A DNA stretch of 23,830 nucleotides from an uncultured Erysipelotrichaceae bacterium. GTDB taxonomy: Bacteria; Bacillota_I; Bacilli_A; Erysipelotrichales; Erysipelotrichaceae. Position 1 is the stretch's first letter. Each line of letters opens with the position of its first letter. The DNA is taken from positions 1 to 23,830 of the forward strand of contig CADBPB010000250.1 in NCBI GenBank assembly GCA_902796525.1. The letters are read 5' to 3'. Positions 7,400 to 15,159 of the stretch are shown here, one piece after another. The position numbers were made by a program, and so were the translations under genes. The notes beneath the pieces are model-generated. The model had not been told where the DNA came from, made no database searches, and saw nothing but the letters and a program-made list of their open reading frames with translations.

Positions 7400-8059
7400 A
7401 TGAAAAAGAAGAAAAGAATCGTGCTGCCGCTGGTTATCGCGCTGATCCTGTTCTGCGTTGCAGGATATCTGCTGTTTCTTAAGACACGATATCACAGGAT
7501 ATTTGTCATGAGCAGCGAGATCGCAGACTGTCCGAGACAGGCCAGGGAAGGCGAGAATGTCACGGTCACGACCGTTTCTGTCAGCGATGGCATCCTGTGT
7601 CTGTATGTGGATGACATGGAGATCGCGTCCGAGCAGGAAGGGATCTATCATTTCGTCATGCCCGGTCATGATGTCTCTTTAACGACCGTGATCATCCCGA
7701 CGTATTCTTACGATACGTTGGACAGTCCGATCTACTTTGAAATAAAAACGCCTGTCAAGGCGCGTTATGAAAGGCTCTGGGAATACAGCGACAGTGCGGA
7801 AACGGAGGATCCGGAAATGATCGGCGAGATCGTGGATGCCTTGAGGATCATCCATATCGGGTCCGATCCGATCGATCAGATCGTCGATGATTTCAGCGAC
7901 CGGATCGTTCTGACTTATGAAGACGGAAGCGAAAACAGTTTCGTTTTCGAGGCGGAAAATTATGTTTCGGACCTTGATGGAAGGCGTTATCCGGTAAGTC
8001 AGGGGCTGAAAGAACTGCGAAACATTCTGGATCGGATGATCGAAAGCAAAGAAAACTGA
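7400..8059 (+). CDS. Unknown membrane-anchored extracytoplasmic protein
   Basis: I do not recognise this 219-residue protein as a named family. The start ATG 7400 gives a basic MKKKKR followed by one hydrophobic segment (residues about 7-27), with AGAGG at 7388-7392 as ribosome site; an ATG 57 nt upstream is in frame but has no such site. No good lipobox is present, so I expect an uncleaved N-terminal anchor or an ordinary signal peptide. The region GENVTVTTVSVSDG through YHFVMPGHDVSLTT resembles bacterial surface repeats with an F-x-MP-x-x-D-V motif. The rest is acidic (SDSAETEDPEMIGE, DQIVDDFSDR) and probably outside the membrane. It is divergent from the flavodiiron gene and ends 1 nt before azlD, with no terminator seen. 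Confidence 0.7.
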   Translation: MKKKKRIVLPLVIALILFCVAGYLLFLKTRYHRIFVMSSEIADCPRQAREGENVTVTTVSVSDGILCLYVDDMEIASEQEGIYHFVMPGHDVSLTTVIIPTYSYDTLDSPIYFEIKTPVKARYERLWEYSDSAETEDPEMIGEIVDALRIIHIGSDPIDQIVDDFSDRIVLTYEDGSENSFVFEAENYVSDLDGRRYPVSQGLKELRNILDRMIESKEN

Positions 8060-8060
8060 T

Positions 8061-8375
8061 CTAGCGGATCGCGGCAAACAGATATTCCATGACCAGCACG
8101 GTGATGCAGCACAGGACGGTCACTTTGAACAGGCCGAGATCCTTGTAGGAAGCGATCAGTCCCACGAGGAAGGCGATGATGCCGGAATAGGGATGGATGG
8201 TCGCATCGATCATGGCAGGGAAGCTCATGACGGCCAGTGTGACATAAGGCACATAGTATAGGAAGGAACGGAGAAATCGGTTCCTTATTATTTTTCGGAC
8301 CAGCGTCAGAGGCAGTACCCGTATCAGATAGACTGTCACCGTCATGACGAGGATGTAGAGATAGATATTATGCAT
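8061..8375 (-). CDS. azlD: AzlD-type branched-chain amino acid exporter subunit
   Basis: A small membrane protein of 104 residues with about four hydrophobic segments and the family feature YLIRVLPLTLVRK near the N-terminus, then YVPYVTLAVMSFPAM. AzlD works with AzlC in efflux of branched-chain amino acids and analogues such as 4-azaleucine in Bacillus. The start at 8375 lies within the last 8 bases of azlC, so the two are co-translated. The stop is 1 nt from the convergent unknown gene. I see no terminator after it; transcription may continue antisense into 8059-7400. Confidence 0.93.
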   Translation of the reverse strand: MHNIYLYILVMTVTVYLIRVLPLTLVRKIIRNRFLRSFLYYVPYVTLAVMSFPAMIDATIHPYSGIIAFLVGLIASYKDLGLFKVTVLCCITVLVMEYLFAAIR

Positions 8376-9057
8376 CTTCGTCCTCCACCGGAGCGATAAT
8401 TGCCCCCAGGCTGGCGATCAGCAATGTCAGGACGATCGTGATATGGCTTTCGGATAACGATGTGAAACGGGATAATAGAAAACTGCAGGCAAAGCTTAAC
8501 AGAACCAGCAGCGTGATGATCCTGTTTTTCTTGCAGGCAGGGACGAAGATCGCCATGAACATGCCGTACAAGGCGACCGACAAGGCGCTGACGATATTGA
8601 GGGGCAGGACGTTGCCCATGAGGATGCCGAATGCCGTTCCCAAAGCCCAGCAAGGCGAAGCGAAGCAGATCGCCCCATACATGTATACGGGATCCACATA
8701 GCCATCCTGCGCTATTTCCAAAGCGAAATATTCATCCGTCAGAAAGAAACCCAAAACAAGACGGTGGATGAGAGGCATTCTGGGATCCATCTTTTGCGAC
8801 AGGGCAAAGGACATCAGCACATAACGGATATTGCTGACGATCATGATGAGGATCATCTGCAGGTAGGATGCGTTTTCTTTGATGGCGATGAAAGCGGCAT
8901 TCTCGCCTGCCGAAGCATTGACCAGAAGGGAAGTCAGAAAACCCTGGAATGCCGTGATTCCCGCGTTGGATGCGATGATGCCTAAGGAAAAAGCTACCGC
9001 AAAGTAGCCTAAACCGATAGGAATCGCATGTTTCAATCCCGTTCTGAAACCGTTCAT
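8368..9057 (-). CDS. azlC: AzlC-type branched-chain amino acid exporter
   Basis: A membrane protein of 229 residues that forms the exporter with AzlD. The family pattern FRTGLKHAIPIGLGYFAVAFSLGI opens the protein, followed by several hydrophobic helices and FFLTDEYFAL in the middle. The start ATG 9057 fits the family N-terminus, and an in-frame stop lies two codons upstream, so no longer form is possible. Remarkably, no ribosome site precedes it: the ATG is only 5 nt after the T run of the pstA terminator hairpin (9063-9085). It must be expressed by readthrough with weak initiation, or by a mechanism I cannot see. It overlaps azlD by 8 nt. Confidence 0.93.
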   Translation of the reverse strand: MNGFRTGLKHAIPIGLGYFAVAFSLGIIASNAGITAFQGFLTSLLVNASAGENAAFIAIKENASYLQMILIMIVSNIRYVLMSFALSQKMDPRMPLIHRLVLGFFLTDEYFALEIAQDGYVDPVYMYGAICFASPCWALGTAFGILMGNVLPLNIVSALSVALYGMFMAIFVPACKKNRIITLLVLLSFACSFLLSRFTSLSESHITIVLTLLIASLGAIIAPVEDEDA

Positions 9058-9062
9058 ATTTT

Positions 9063-9085
9063 AAAAAGAACTGTTTCCAGTTCTT
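9063..9085 (-). terminator. Terminator or attenuator hairpin between pstA and azlC
   Basis: Minus strand: AAGAACTG, GAAA tetraloop (GNRA), CAGTTCTT, then three more T. The stem is a perfect 8 bp. It starts 3 nt after the pstA stop and ends 5 nt before the azlC ATG, so it would separate or attenuate azlCD expression from pstA. Confidence 0.8.
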
Positions 9086-9088
9086 ATT

Positions 9089-9412
9089 CTAGAGTTTACG
9101 GAAATCGTCTACATTCAAGACAAAGATGGTTGCACCGCCGACTTCGACTTCAATCGGATAAGAGACCAGATTGGACATATCGGAAGAGATCGTAGAAGGA
9201 ACAGCCTCTTTTCTTCTCTGCGATTCGTTGCCGATGATTTCGATCGCCTTCTCTACTTCTTTGTCTTCGCAGCCGATGATCAGCGTGGTATTTCCTGAAG
9301 AAAGGAAGCCGCCGGTCGTCGCCAGACGCGTGACATGAAAAGATGCCTTATTTAAAGCAGAGATACATGCTTTCGTGTCATCCGTTGAGATAATCGCCAG
9401 TATGAGTTTCAT
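9089..9412 (-). CDS. pstA: PII-like cyclic-di-AMP receptor PstA/DarA
   Basis: A 107-residue trimeric PII-like signalling protein (DUF970) that binds c-di-AMP in Firmicutes; its downstream target is not known. The ligand region RLATTGGFLSSGNTTLIIGCED is nearly the family consensus. SRRKEAVP-type residues (QRRKEAVPS) and a C-terminal VGGATIFVLNVDDF complete the match. The start ATG 9412 is set by GGAGG (9420-9424, 7 nt away) and by the conserved MKLILAI N-terminus; the frame is open to 9436 but that would translate the ribosome site. TAGAAT (9435-9440) is a possible -10 for a short leader. It is divergent from ftsE across a 111-nt promoter region. Confidence 0.95.
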   Translation of the reverse strand: MKLILAIISTDDTKACISALNKASFHVTRLATTGGFLSSGNTTLIIGCEDKEVEKAIEIIGNESQRRKEAVPSTISSDMSNLVSYPIEVEVGGATIFVLNVDDFRKL

Positions 9413-9486
9413 ATCCCCACCTCCTGATAAATACATTCTATCATCATATTCTATGTTTTGGTGATATTTTTATCAGCTATCTTTAT

Positions 9487-9515
9487 TTGAGTCACGCAGA
9501 TGATAATGTTATAAT
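9487..9515 (+). promoter_or_regulatory. Promoter of the ftsEX operon, start codon near +1
   Basis: TTGAGT (9487-9492), a 17-nt spacer and a perfect TATAAT (9510-9515). The expected transcription start is about 9522, at or within 2 nt of the ftsE ATG at 9524. No ribosome site exists between promoter and gene, so the mRNA is predicted to be leaderless. Confidence 0.75.
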
Positions 9516-9523
9516 TTGTGAGT

Positions 9524-10777
9524 ATGATAGAACTGATTAATGTCTCCAAGAAATATAAAAACGGAACGAATGCCCTGCATGATGTGAACCTGAAGATCAA
9601 CGACGGAGAATTCGTCTATATCATGGGCCCGACTGGTTCGGGCAAGTCCACTCTGGTGAAACTGCTGGATGGCGAGGAAGTGCCAAGCAAAGGCAAGGTC
9701 ATGGTTTCCGGCGTCAATGTAGGACGTCTGAGAAAGTCCAGAGTCTATCTGTACCGGCGCAAGATCGGGGTCGTGTTCCAGGATTACCGTCTTTTACCGC
9801 AAAAGACGGTTTTTGAGAATGTGGCATATGCTTTGGAGATCCTGGATACGCCAAGAGATAAATTGCGCAAGCGCGTCAGAGAAGTCCTGAAGATGGTCGA
9901 TCTGGCGGATAAGTCCAACTCCAAGCCGGATCAGCTTTCCGGCGGTCAGCAGCAGCGTACGGCGATCGCCAGAGCTTTGGCGAAGCGTCCGATGATCATC
10001 ATCGCAGATGAGCCGACCGGCAATCTCGACCCGCAGATGACGGATGAAATGATCTCGCTGCTGGAGAAGATCAACGAAGAAGAAAAGACGACCATCATCG
10101 TGGTCACCCATGAAGTGACGACCGTGCAGAACCATCCAAAACGGACCATCCGTATCGAAGAAGGGCACGTGGTCAGCGATTCGTTCTATCTGAAGGACAA
10201 CGCGTTAAAGAAAGAGACCGCGAAAGAAAAGAAAGAAGCGGTTCCGGAAGAAGCAGCCGTTGCGGAAACGGCGAAAGAAGAAGCCAAGGAAGATGTTCCG
10301 GTACAAGAGACTGCCGCAGCAGAAGTAGAGACGTTCACTGAGGAAACGCTTTCCGAAGGACCGCTCATGGATGAGCCTGCGGAACGGGAAACGGTGAAAG
10401 AAGAAACGGCTTTTGAAGAAACAGCTGAACAGGAAGCAGAAACGGTTACGGAAGAAACCGTTACGGAAACAGCAAAAGAGGAAGTGCCTATTGTGGCAAC
10501 CGAAATAAAAGAACCTGTCATTTCACAGGAAACCGTTACACCGACTGAAGATACGGTCCGTGTGGCTTTTAATACAGAGGCAACGGCAGCTGAAAGCAAG
10601 CTGGAAAATTCCTATGAAGAAGTCAAACGAAGGATCGAAGAATCCCTTGCCCAGGCAAGGATCCTGGTGGAACAGGAGGATCTTCTGATCGAAGACTATA
10701 CCGGAGCCGTTCCTGTACTGAACGAAGAAACAGGAGTCGCTGTCCCGTCGTCTGATTCTACGGAGGGCAAATCATGA
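9524..10777 (+). CDS. ftsE: FtsE cell-division ABC ATPase with long acidic C-terminal tail
   Basis: The ATPase of the FtsEX complex, which converts ATP binding on the cytoplasmic side into activation of a peptidoglycan hydrolase outside. The core (residues 1-222) has Walker A GPTGSGKST (35-43), the Q-loop VFQDYRLLP, signature LSGGQQQR (138-145), Walker B with ADEPTGNLD (161-169) and H-loop His196. Typical FtsE ends near 228 residues; this one continues to 417. Residues about 223-375 are a Glu/Thr/Ala/Val low-complexity stretch, followed by a likely helix (SKLENSYEEVKRRIEESL). The tail shares codon use with the core and there is no internal stop or frameshift, so it appears real. ATG 9524 is preferred over an in-frame GTG at 9518. 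A GGAGGG at the 3' end serves ftsX, which overlaps by ATGA. Confidence 0.95.
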   Translation: MIELINVSKKYKNGTNALHDVNLKINDGEFVYIMGPTGSGKSTLVKLLDGEEVPSKGKVMVSGVNVGRLRKSRVYLYRRKIGVVFQDYRLLPQKTVFENVAYALEILDTPRDKLRKRVREVLKMVDLADKSNSKPDQLSGGQQQRTAIARALAKRPMIIIADEPTGNLDPQMTDEMISLLEKINEEEKTTIIVVTHEVTTVQNHPKRTIRIEEGHVVSDSFYLKDNALKKETAKEKKEAVPEEAAVAETAKEEAKEDVPVQETAAAEVETFTEETLSEGPLMDEPAERETVKEETAFEETAEQEAETVTEETVTETAKEEVPIVATEIKEPVISQETVTPTEDTVRVAFNTEATAAESKLENSYEEVKRRIEESLAQARILVEQEDLLIEDYTGAVPVLNEETGVAVPSSDSTEGKS

Positions 10778-11676
10778 AGATCATCCGTCGTTTTTTCCGT
10801 CATATCAGAGAAGGTTTTATCGGAGTAAAACGTCATTTCGCGATGGCGGTTTCCAGCGCTTCGGCGATCACGATCACGTTGCTGCTGGTAGGAGCGTTTG
10901 CGATTTTTGCCTTGAATATGGCATTCCTGACCCAGGAGATCGAACAATCCATCTCGATGGTCGCTCTGATCGATTACGATGTCGAAAACAAGACCGATAT
11001 CATGGCGATGCAGACGCAGATCAAAGGCATGGATGGCATCGAACGGGTGGATTATCGGACCAAAGATCAGGAATTCGATTTTTATTGCGAGACGTATCCG
11101 GAGATGGTGGAATTTTCGGAACTGTATCGGGAAGATAACCCGTTCCATGATGCGTTCATCATTTATCTGAGCGATCCGGGCAAGCTGTCGAAGATCCGGA
11201 CCGATATCATGGCGATCAAGGGGATCTCTTCGGTCGAAGACGGAGGTTCCAATACCTATACCCTGATCAGCATCTTGCAGGCGATCAGAAACATCGGAGG
11301 AATCGTCATCCTGGCTCTGCTGGCGCTGGCGGTCTATCTCATCTACAACACGATCAAGATCACGATCGCGGCAAGAAAGGACGAGATCTGGATCATGCGC
11401 AATGTCGGAGCGAGAAACGGCTATATCCGTGCACCTTTCTTGGTGGAAGGGATCATCATCGGATTGTTCGGTTCGATCATTCCGGTTGCCGTGCTGATCT
11501 ATGGCTATTACCGTCTGTATACTTATACCAACGGAATCCTTGCGGGTGTCATCACCCTGGTTCCGATCATGCCTTTCGTTTTATATCTGGGCGGCGCTTT
11601 GCTGGCGGTCGGCGTGATCGTCGGCTTCATCGGTTCGTATATTTCCGTCTGCCGTTTTCTGGGAGTGGTCAGATGA
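10774..11676 (+). CDS. ftsX: FtsX membrane subunit of the FtsEX division complex
   Basis: A 300-residue permease-like protein with the expected four transmembrane helices: about 22-46, 172-196, 216-240 and 262-292. A large extracytoplasmic loop of about 120 residues between helices 1 and 2 is where hydrolase partners normally dock. The N-terminus RRFFRHIREGFIGVKRHFAMAVSS is the common cytoplasmic FtsX lead, and the AARKDEIWIMRNVGARNGYIRAPF segment after helix 2 is the conserved coupling region facing FtsE. The start is set by GGAGGG at 10762-10767. It overlaps ftsE and the following M23 gene by 4 nt each, so the three products are made together, consistent with a transmembrane complex. Confidence 0.95.
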   Translation: MKIIRRFFRHIREGFIGVKRHFAMAVSSASAITITLLLVGAFAIFALNMAFLTQEIEQSISMVALIDYDVENKTDIMAMQTQIKGMDGIERVDYRTKDQEFDFYCETYPEMVEFSELYREDNPFHDAFIIYLSDPGKLSKIRTDIMAIKGISSVEDGGSNTYTLISILQAIRNIGGIVILALLALAVYLIYNTIKITIAARKDEIWIMRNVGARNGYIRAPFLVEGIIIGLFGSIIPVAVLIYGYYRLYTYTNGILAGVITLVPIMPFVLYLGGALLAVGVIVGFIGSYISVCRFLGVVR

Positions 11677-13022
11677 TATTCAAGAAAACACTATGCATCC
11701 TTCTGGCTTGTTTCCTGTGTATGCCAATCTTTGCGGATACACGTTTTATTTTGGCCGAGGATGACGAGGAAGAGGAGAAGTCCGACTACGAGAAGTGTGT
11801 CGTAGACAAAGACAGAGCAGCCTGTTCGGCGATCGCTCAGAATACCCAGAACAACATCAAGGAGATCGAGGAACAGATCGCCAATGCCAAGGCGGACCAT
11901 GAGAAAGCGACGGCTCTGGCGCGTGAATATGCGCAGAAAGCCCAAAGCATGCAGGCTCAGATCGACAAGCTTGCGAAAGAGATCGATGAACTGAAAGAGA
12001 AGATCACGGTCCTGGAGGTCCAGATCGAACAGAACGAACAGAAGGTCGATGCCCTGAACAGCCGGGTCCGTTCGCGGATGGTACAGACGCAGAAGACCAT
12101 GCATTTCAACGGCTATCTGGAGTTCATCCTGGGTTCGAAATCCTTCGCGGATATGCTTTCGAGAGTCTATGGCGTCGAAGCGATCGTCTCCAAGGACCAG
12201 AACGACAGAGTGGCTCTGCTGGATGTGATCCAGCAACTGAGCAGCGACAAAGCGGAACTGGATGAAGCGAAAGTGACGCTGGATGCCAACTATCAGGAGA
12301 TTGTTGCCAGACAGGCGGAACTGCTTGCCATGCAGGAGTTCTATGAAGAAGAAGAAGCCAGGATACAGAACGAACTGGATGAGATGACGGAACAGCGTGA
12401 CAACATCTATGAATCGTTCGAGGATCTGCAGTCTACATTGCGGGAAGTCGGCGTGACCAGTGCGGGATTCGTGGCTGCGGTGCATAATTCGACCATTGTT
12501 GCGACGGTCTGGAACTATTCTCCGGATTTCCTGGATGGCAGATGGCACCTGGGCGTCGACTATGCGGCAGGCCGCGGTACGGAGATCCATGCTCCGGCGA
12601 GCGGTATCGTCATCCGCGCGGATGACGGCTGCGGCGATCCGGGCTATCTGGGCAGCGCCTGCGGCTACTGGATCTCGGGCGGCGGCAATCAGGTCTATAT
12701 GATGTGCGAGGTCAACGGCAAGGTCTATGGCATCATCTTTTTCCATCTGAACCGGGTGGATGTATCTTATGGCGACTATCTGTTGCAGGATGATGTGATC
12801 GGTACGGTAGGCTCGTCCGGTTCTTCGACCGGTCCGCATTGCCATATCGAGATGTATTATCTTGGCAGCGGCTATTTGATGGATTATGTGGCGATGGGCT
12901 GGAACGCGACGTTCTCGGTAGGAAGGGGAGCGACGGCTTACAATAACCGCTGTTACTATGACGACGGATCGTTCCGTCAGGGTGCTCCATGCATCCTGAA
13001 TCCGGAATGGTATCTGCCTTGA
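11673..13022 (+). CDS. Exported coiled-coil M23 (LytM-type) peptidoglycan hydrolase, likely FtsEX effector
   Basis: A 449-residue secreted protein. A signal peptide (about 1-21, ending PIFA) is followed by an acidic segment (EDDEEEEKSDYEKC), two long coiled coils (about 50-145 and 185-260) and a C-terminal LytM domain. Zinc ligands appear to be H292 and D296 (HLGVDYAA) and H391 (HCHIE), with H358 and H389 as catalytic histidines, so it looks active rather than a degenerate EnvC-type activator. Coiled coil plus hydrolase next to ftsEX is the standard layout for proteins docked on the FtsX loop (EnvC, PcsB, CwlO-like). Oddities are eight cysteines in the mature protein and an enlarged loop between the two zinc motifs. 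It overlaps ftsX by ATGA, with GGAG at 11662-11665. Confidence 0.92.
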   Translation: MIFKKTLCILLACFLCMPIFADTRFILAEDDEEEEKSDYEKCVVDKDRAACSAIAQNTQNNIKEIEEQIANAKADHEKATALAREYAQKAQSMQAQIDKLAKEIDELKEKITVLEVQIEQNEQKVDALNSRVRSRMVQTQKTMHFNGYLEFILGSKSFADMLSRVYGVEAIVSKDQNDRVALLDVIQQLSSDKAELDEAKVTLDANYQEIVARQAELLAMQEFYEEEEARIQNELDEMTEQRDNIYESFEDLQSTLREVGVTSAGFVAAVHNSTIVATVWNYSPDFLDGRWHLGVDYAAGRGTEIHAPASGIVIRADDGCGDPGYLGSACGYWISGGGNQVYMMCEVNGKVYGIIFFHLNRVDVSYGDYLLQDDVIGTVGSSGSSTGPHCHIEMYYLGSGYLMDYVAMGWNATFSVGRGATAYNNRCYYDDGSFRQGAPCILNPEWYLP

Positions 13023-13031
13023 GGATAAACT

Positions 13032-14513
13032 ATGGAAGAAAACAACGAGTATTATTTTGATTTAAAGAAAGTTCCTTTGAAATCGGAACGGGAAGAGAGA
13101 AAGAAGAAACGCTGGAAGATCTTTTTCACGTTCTTTCTGTGTCTGTTCTGCCTGTTGGCAGGCGTCATAGGAGGCTACTTCCTTCAGAAAGTCTCGCATC
13201 CCGCCTACGAGGCTGACAGCAAGAACACGATGGGCGAGATCGAATATCTGATGGACCGCTACTGGCTTTACAGCGGCGATTACGAGGATCTGAACAAGGA
13301 ACTGGAAGACAAGGCGCTGTACGGGATGACTGCATTCGATTACGATCCGTACACGTCGTATATGTCTGCTTCAGAAATGGACAGCTTTTCCACCAGCATC
13401 AATATGAATTACGTGGGAATCGGCGTCGAGTATTCCTATATCAACGACATCGCCTTGATCAAGAAGGTCTTCAAAGATTCTCCTGCGGAAGCGGCAGGAA
13501 TCGAAGCTGGCGATATCATCAAAGCGATCGACGGGGAGCCGATCGACGGTCTGACGACCGACGATATCCGGGAACGGGTCATCGGGGAAGAGGGCACGGA
13601 AGTGGTGATCAGCGTCTTAAGAGGCGGAGAGATCATCGATGTGCCGATCATCCGGGGTGCGGTGGACAGTACTGTCTATGCATTTCGGGAAAACGACTAT
13701 GTCGTCCTGGAACTGAACAGTTTCGGTGTCGATTCAGGCAGCAGATGCATGACATATCTGGACCAGTGGACCGATCTGGAGAAGATCATCATCGATTTGC
13801 GCGACAATACCGGCGGCTACCAGTCTTCGGTCAAGGAAATCAGCGGATTGTTTATTGGCGACGAAGAGGTCTATCTGAGACAGAAGGATTCCAAAGGTCT
13901 GGAAACGGTCGATGTGACTTCGTGCCGGAAGACCTATGACAACTTCAAGCAGATCGTCGTGCTGATCAACGAGAATACGGCGTCCGCCGCCGAAGTGCTG
14001 GCCATCTGTCTTAAGGAACAGCACCCCAATACGACGCTGGTCGGGAAGACGACATTCGGAAAAGGCGTCATTCAGACCAACCGCATCCTGAACAATGACG
14101 GCGTACTGAAGATGACTGCCTACTACTGGTATTCGCCTAATGGCGTCTCCATTCATGGCACAGGAGTGGTTCCGGATGTGGAAGTATCCATGCCGGACGT
14201 GTACTACGAGTATTACTATGATTTGGAAGAAGATGAGAAATTCGAATATGATTCTGTCGGGACGGCGGTACGGACGGCAGAAATGGCTTTGGATTATCTG
14301 GATTATGAAGTAGACCGCACGGATGGCTATTTCGATCAAAGCTTCGCGAAGGCATTGGCTGCTTTCAAAGCCGACAATCATCTGGAAAGCGATTCCGTAC
14401 TCGATGCCATCACGTTTGAGACGATCATTTCGGAAGTCAATCGGGAAATGGCAAACAACGTTGAAAAAGATGCGCAGATGAATGCCGCAAAGGAAGTGTT
14501 ACGTGGAAATTAA
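13032..14513 (+). CDS. Membrane-anchored PDZ/S41 carboxy-terminal processing protease
   Basis: A 493-residue CtpA/CtpB-family serine protease. A basic cytoplasmic lead (REERKKKRWK) precedes one transmembrane anchor (about 30-50), so the protease faces outside. A PDZ domain (about 115-205, containing SPAEAAGIEAGDIIKAIDG) is followed by the S41 core with nucleophile Ser318 (NTASAAEVL) and general-base Lys344 (TTFGKGVIQT). The last about 80 residues (YFDQSFAKALAAFKADNHL) look like a peptidoglycan-binding-type helical domain, as in many Firmicutes Ctp proteins. The start is supported by GAGG 7 nt upstream, partly within the M23 stop. Position directly after the FtsEX-M23 genes suggests control of hydrolase turnover, but that is inference. 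Confidence 0.93.
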   Translation: MEENNEYYFDLKKVPLKSEREERKKKRWKIFFTFFLCLFCLLAGVIGGYFLQKVSHPAYEADSKNTMGEIEYLMDRYWLYSGDYEDLNKELEDKALYGMTAFDYDPYTSYMSASEMDSFSTSINMNYVGIGVEYSYINDIALIKKVFKDSPAEAAGIEAGDIIKAIDGEPIDGLTTDDIRERVIGEEGTEVVISVLRGGEIIDVPIIRGAVDSTVYAFRENDYVVLELNSFGVDSGSRCMTYLDQWTDLEKIIIDLRDNTGGYQSSVKEISGLFIGDEEVYLRQKDSKGLETVDVTSCRKTYDNFKQIVVLINENTASAAEVLAICLKEQHPNTTLVGKTTFGKGVIQTNRILNNDGVLKMTAYYWYSPNGVSIHGTGVVPDVEVSMPDVYYEYYYDLEEDEKFEYDSVGTAVRTAEMALDYLDYEVDRTDGYFDQSFAKALAAFKADNHLESDSVLDAITFETIISEVNREMANNVEKDAQMNAAKEVLRGN

Positions 14514-15120
14514 GGTCAACAGCCAGTCCAGCATCAGGATAGAGACGGATAAAGTCATATATTTCGATCCTTATCAGATCAAGGAAGAAACGCATGATGC
14601 GGATATCATTTTCATTACCCATGACCATCCGGATCATTTTTCCATCGAAGATATCACGAAAGTCGAGAAAGAAGATACCGTATATGTGATTCCCGATTGC
14701 ATGTACAACCTTCTGGGCGGAGAGAACGTGATCACGCTGAATCCCCATGAGAAGACGGAAGTGGAAGGATTTGAGACGGTCACGTTGCCTTCCTACAACG
14801 TCCGTTCCGGTTTCCATCCGAAGGATAAGGGCTATCTGGGCTACATCGTAACGATCGAAGGCAGGCGGGTCTATGTCGCAGGAGACTGCGATGTGAACGA
14901 GGATAACAGAAAGGTCCGTTGCGATATCGCGTGTGTTCCGATTGGCGGAAAATTTACCATGGATATCGAGGATGCCGCAAAGCTCATCAACGAGATCCAT
15001 CCGGAAACCGTCATTCCTACCCATTACGGTTCTTTTGTCGGGGGCAGGGATGCAGGTAGACAGTTCAAAGAACTGATTGGTGAAGGTATCAAAGTAGAAC
15101 TGCTGCTGGATGAGAACTGA
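14503..15120 (+). CDS. Metallo-beta-lactamase-fold hydrolase (UlaG/UPF0173-like)
   Basis: A 205-residue cytoplasmic metal-dependent hydrolase of unknown substrate. Metal-binding motifs are HDHPDH (residues 40-45), AGDCD (Asp128 region) and PTHYG (His174). The N-terminus VEIKVNSQSSIRIETDKVIYFDPY matches the compact UlaG/UPF0173-like type without extra domains. I chose GTG 14503 because AAGGAAG at 14490-14496 gives good spacing and the protein then begins at the usual first strand; an ATG 21 nt upstream is in frame but would place the ribosome site inside the coding region. It overlaps the S41 gene by 11 nt and is the last gene of the ftsE operon. No terminator follows before the leuS T-box. 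Confidence 0.85.
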   Translation: MEIKVNSQSSIRIETDKVIYFDPYQIKEETHDADIIFITHDHPDHFSIEDITKVEKEDTVYVIPDCMYNLLGGENVITLNPHEKTEVEGFETVTLPSYNVRSGFHPKDKGYLGYIVTIEGRRVYVAGDCDVNEDNRKVRCDIACVPIGGKFTMDIEDAAKLINEIHPETVIPTHYGSFVGGRDAGRQFKELIGEGIKVELLLDEN

Positions 15121-15131
15121 AGATATTGGAA

Positions 15132-15157
15132 TTGACTGACGAAAATGTTAAGATAAT
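15132..15157 (+). promoter_or_regulatory. Possible promoter of the leuS T-box transcript
   Basis: TTGACT (15132-15137) is a near-perfect -35. GATAAT (15152-15157) is the best -10 but the spacer is only 14 nt; TAATAG two bases later gives 16 nt with a poorer match. The start would fall near 15160-15166, just before T-box stem I. Confidence 0.35.
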
Positions 15158-15159
15158 AG

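Noticed and set aside
7298..7669. N-terminal extension of the flavodiiron protein by 124 residues
   Set aside because: The extension includes the promoter and the GGAGG site and is antisense to another gene; family proteins begin near ATG 7297.
8055..8073. GATC-TAGC-GGATC around the convergent stops of the unknown gene and azlD as a terminator
   Set aside because: The stem is very short and has no T tract on either strand.
9086..9117. TAGAAT with TTGAAT on the minus strand as an azlC promoter
   Set aside because: The spacer is 21 nt and the transcript would still start with the terminator hairpin and lack a ribosome site.
10225..10777. Repeat array or separate gene in the ftsE 3' part
   Set aside because: The sequence is low-complexity Glu/Thr coding DNA in the same frame without exact unit repeats, and has no start signal of its own.
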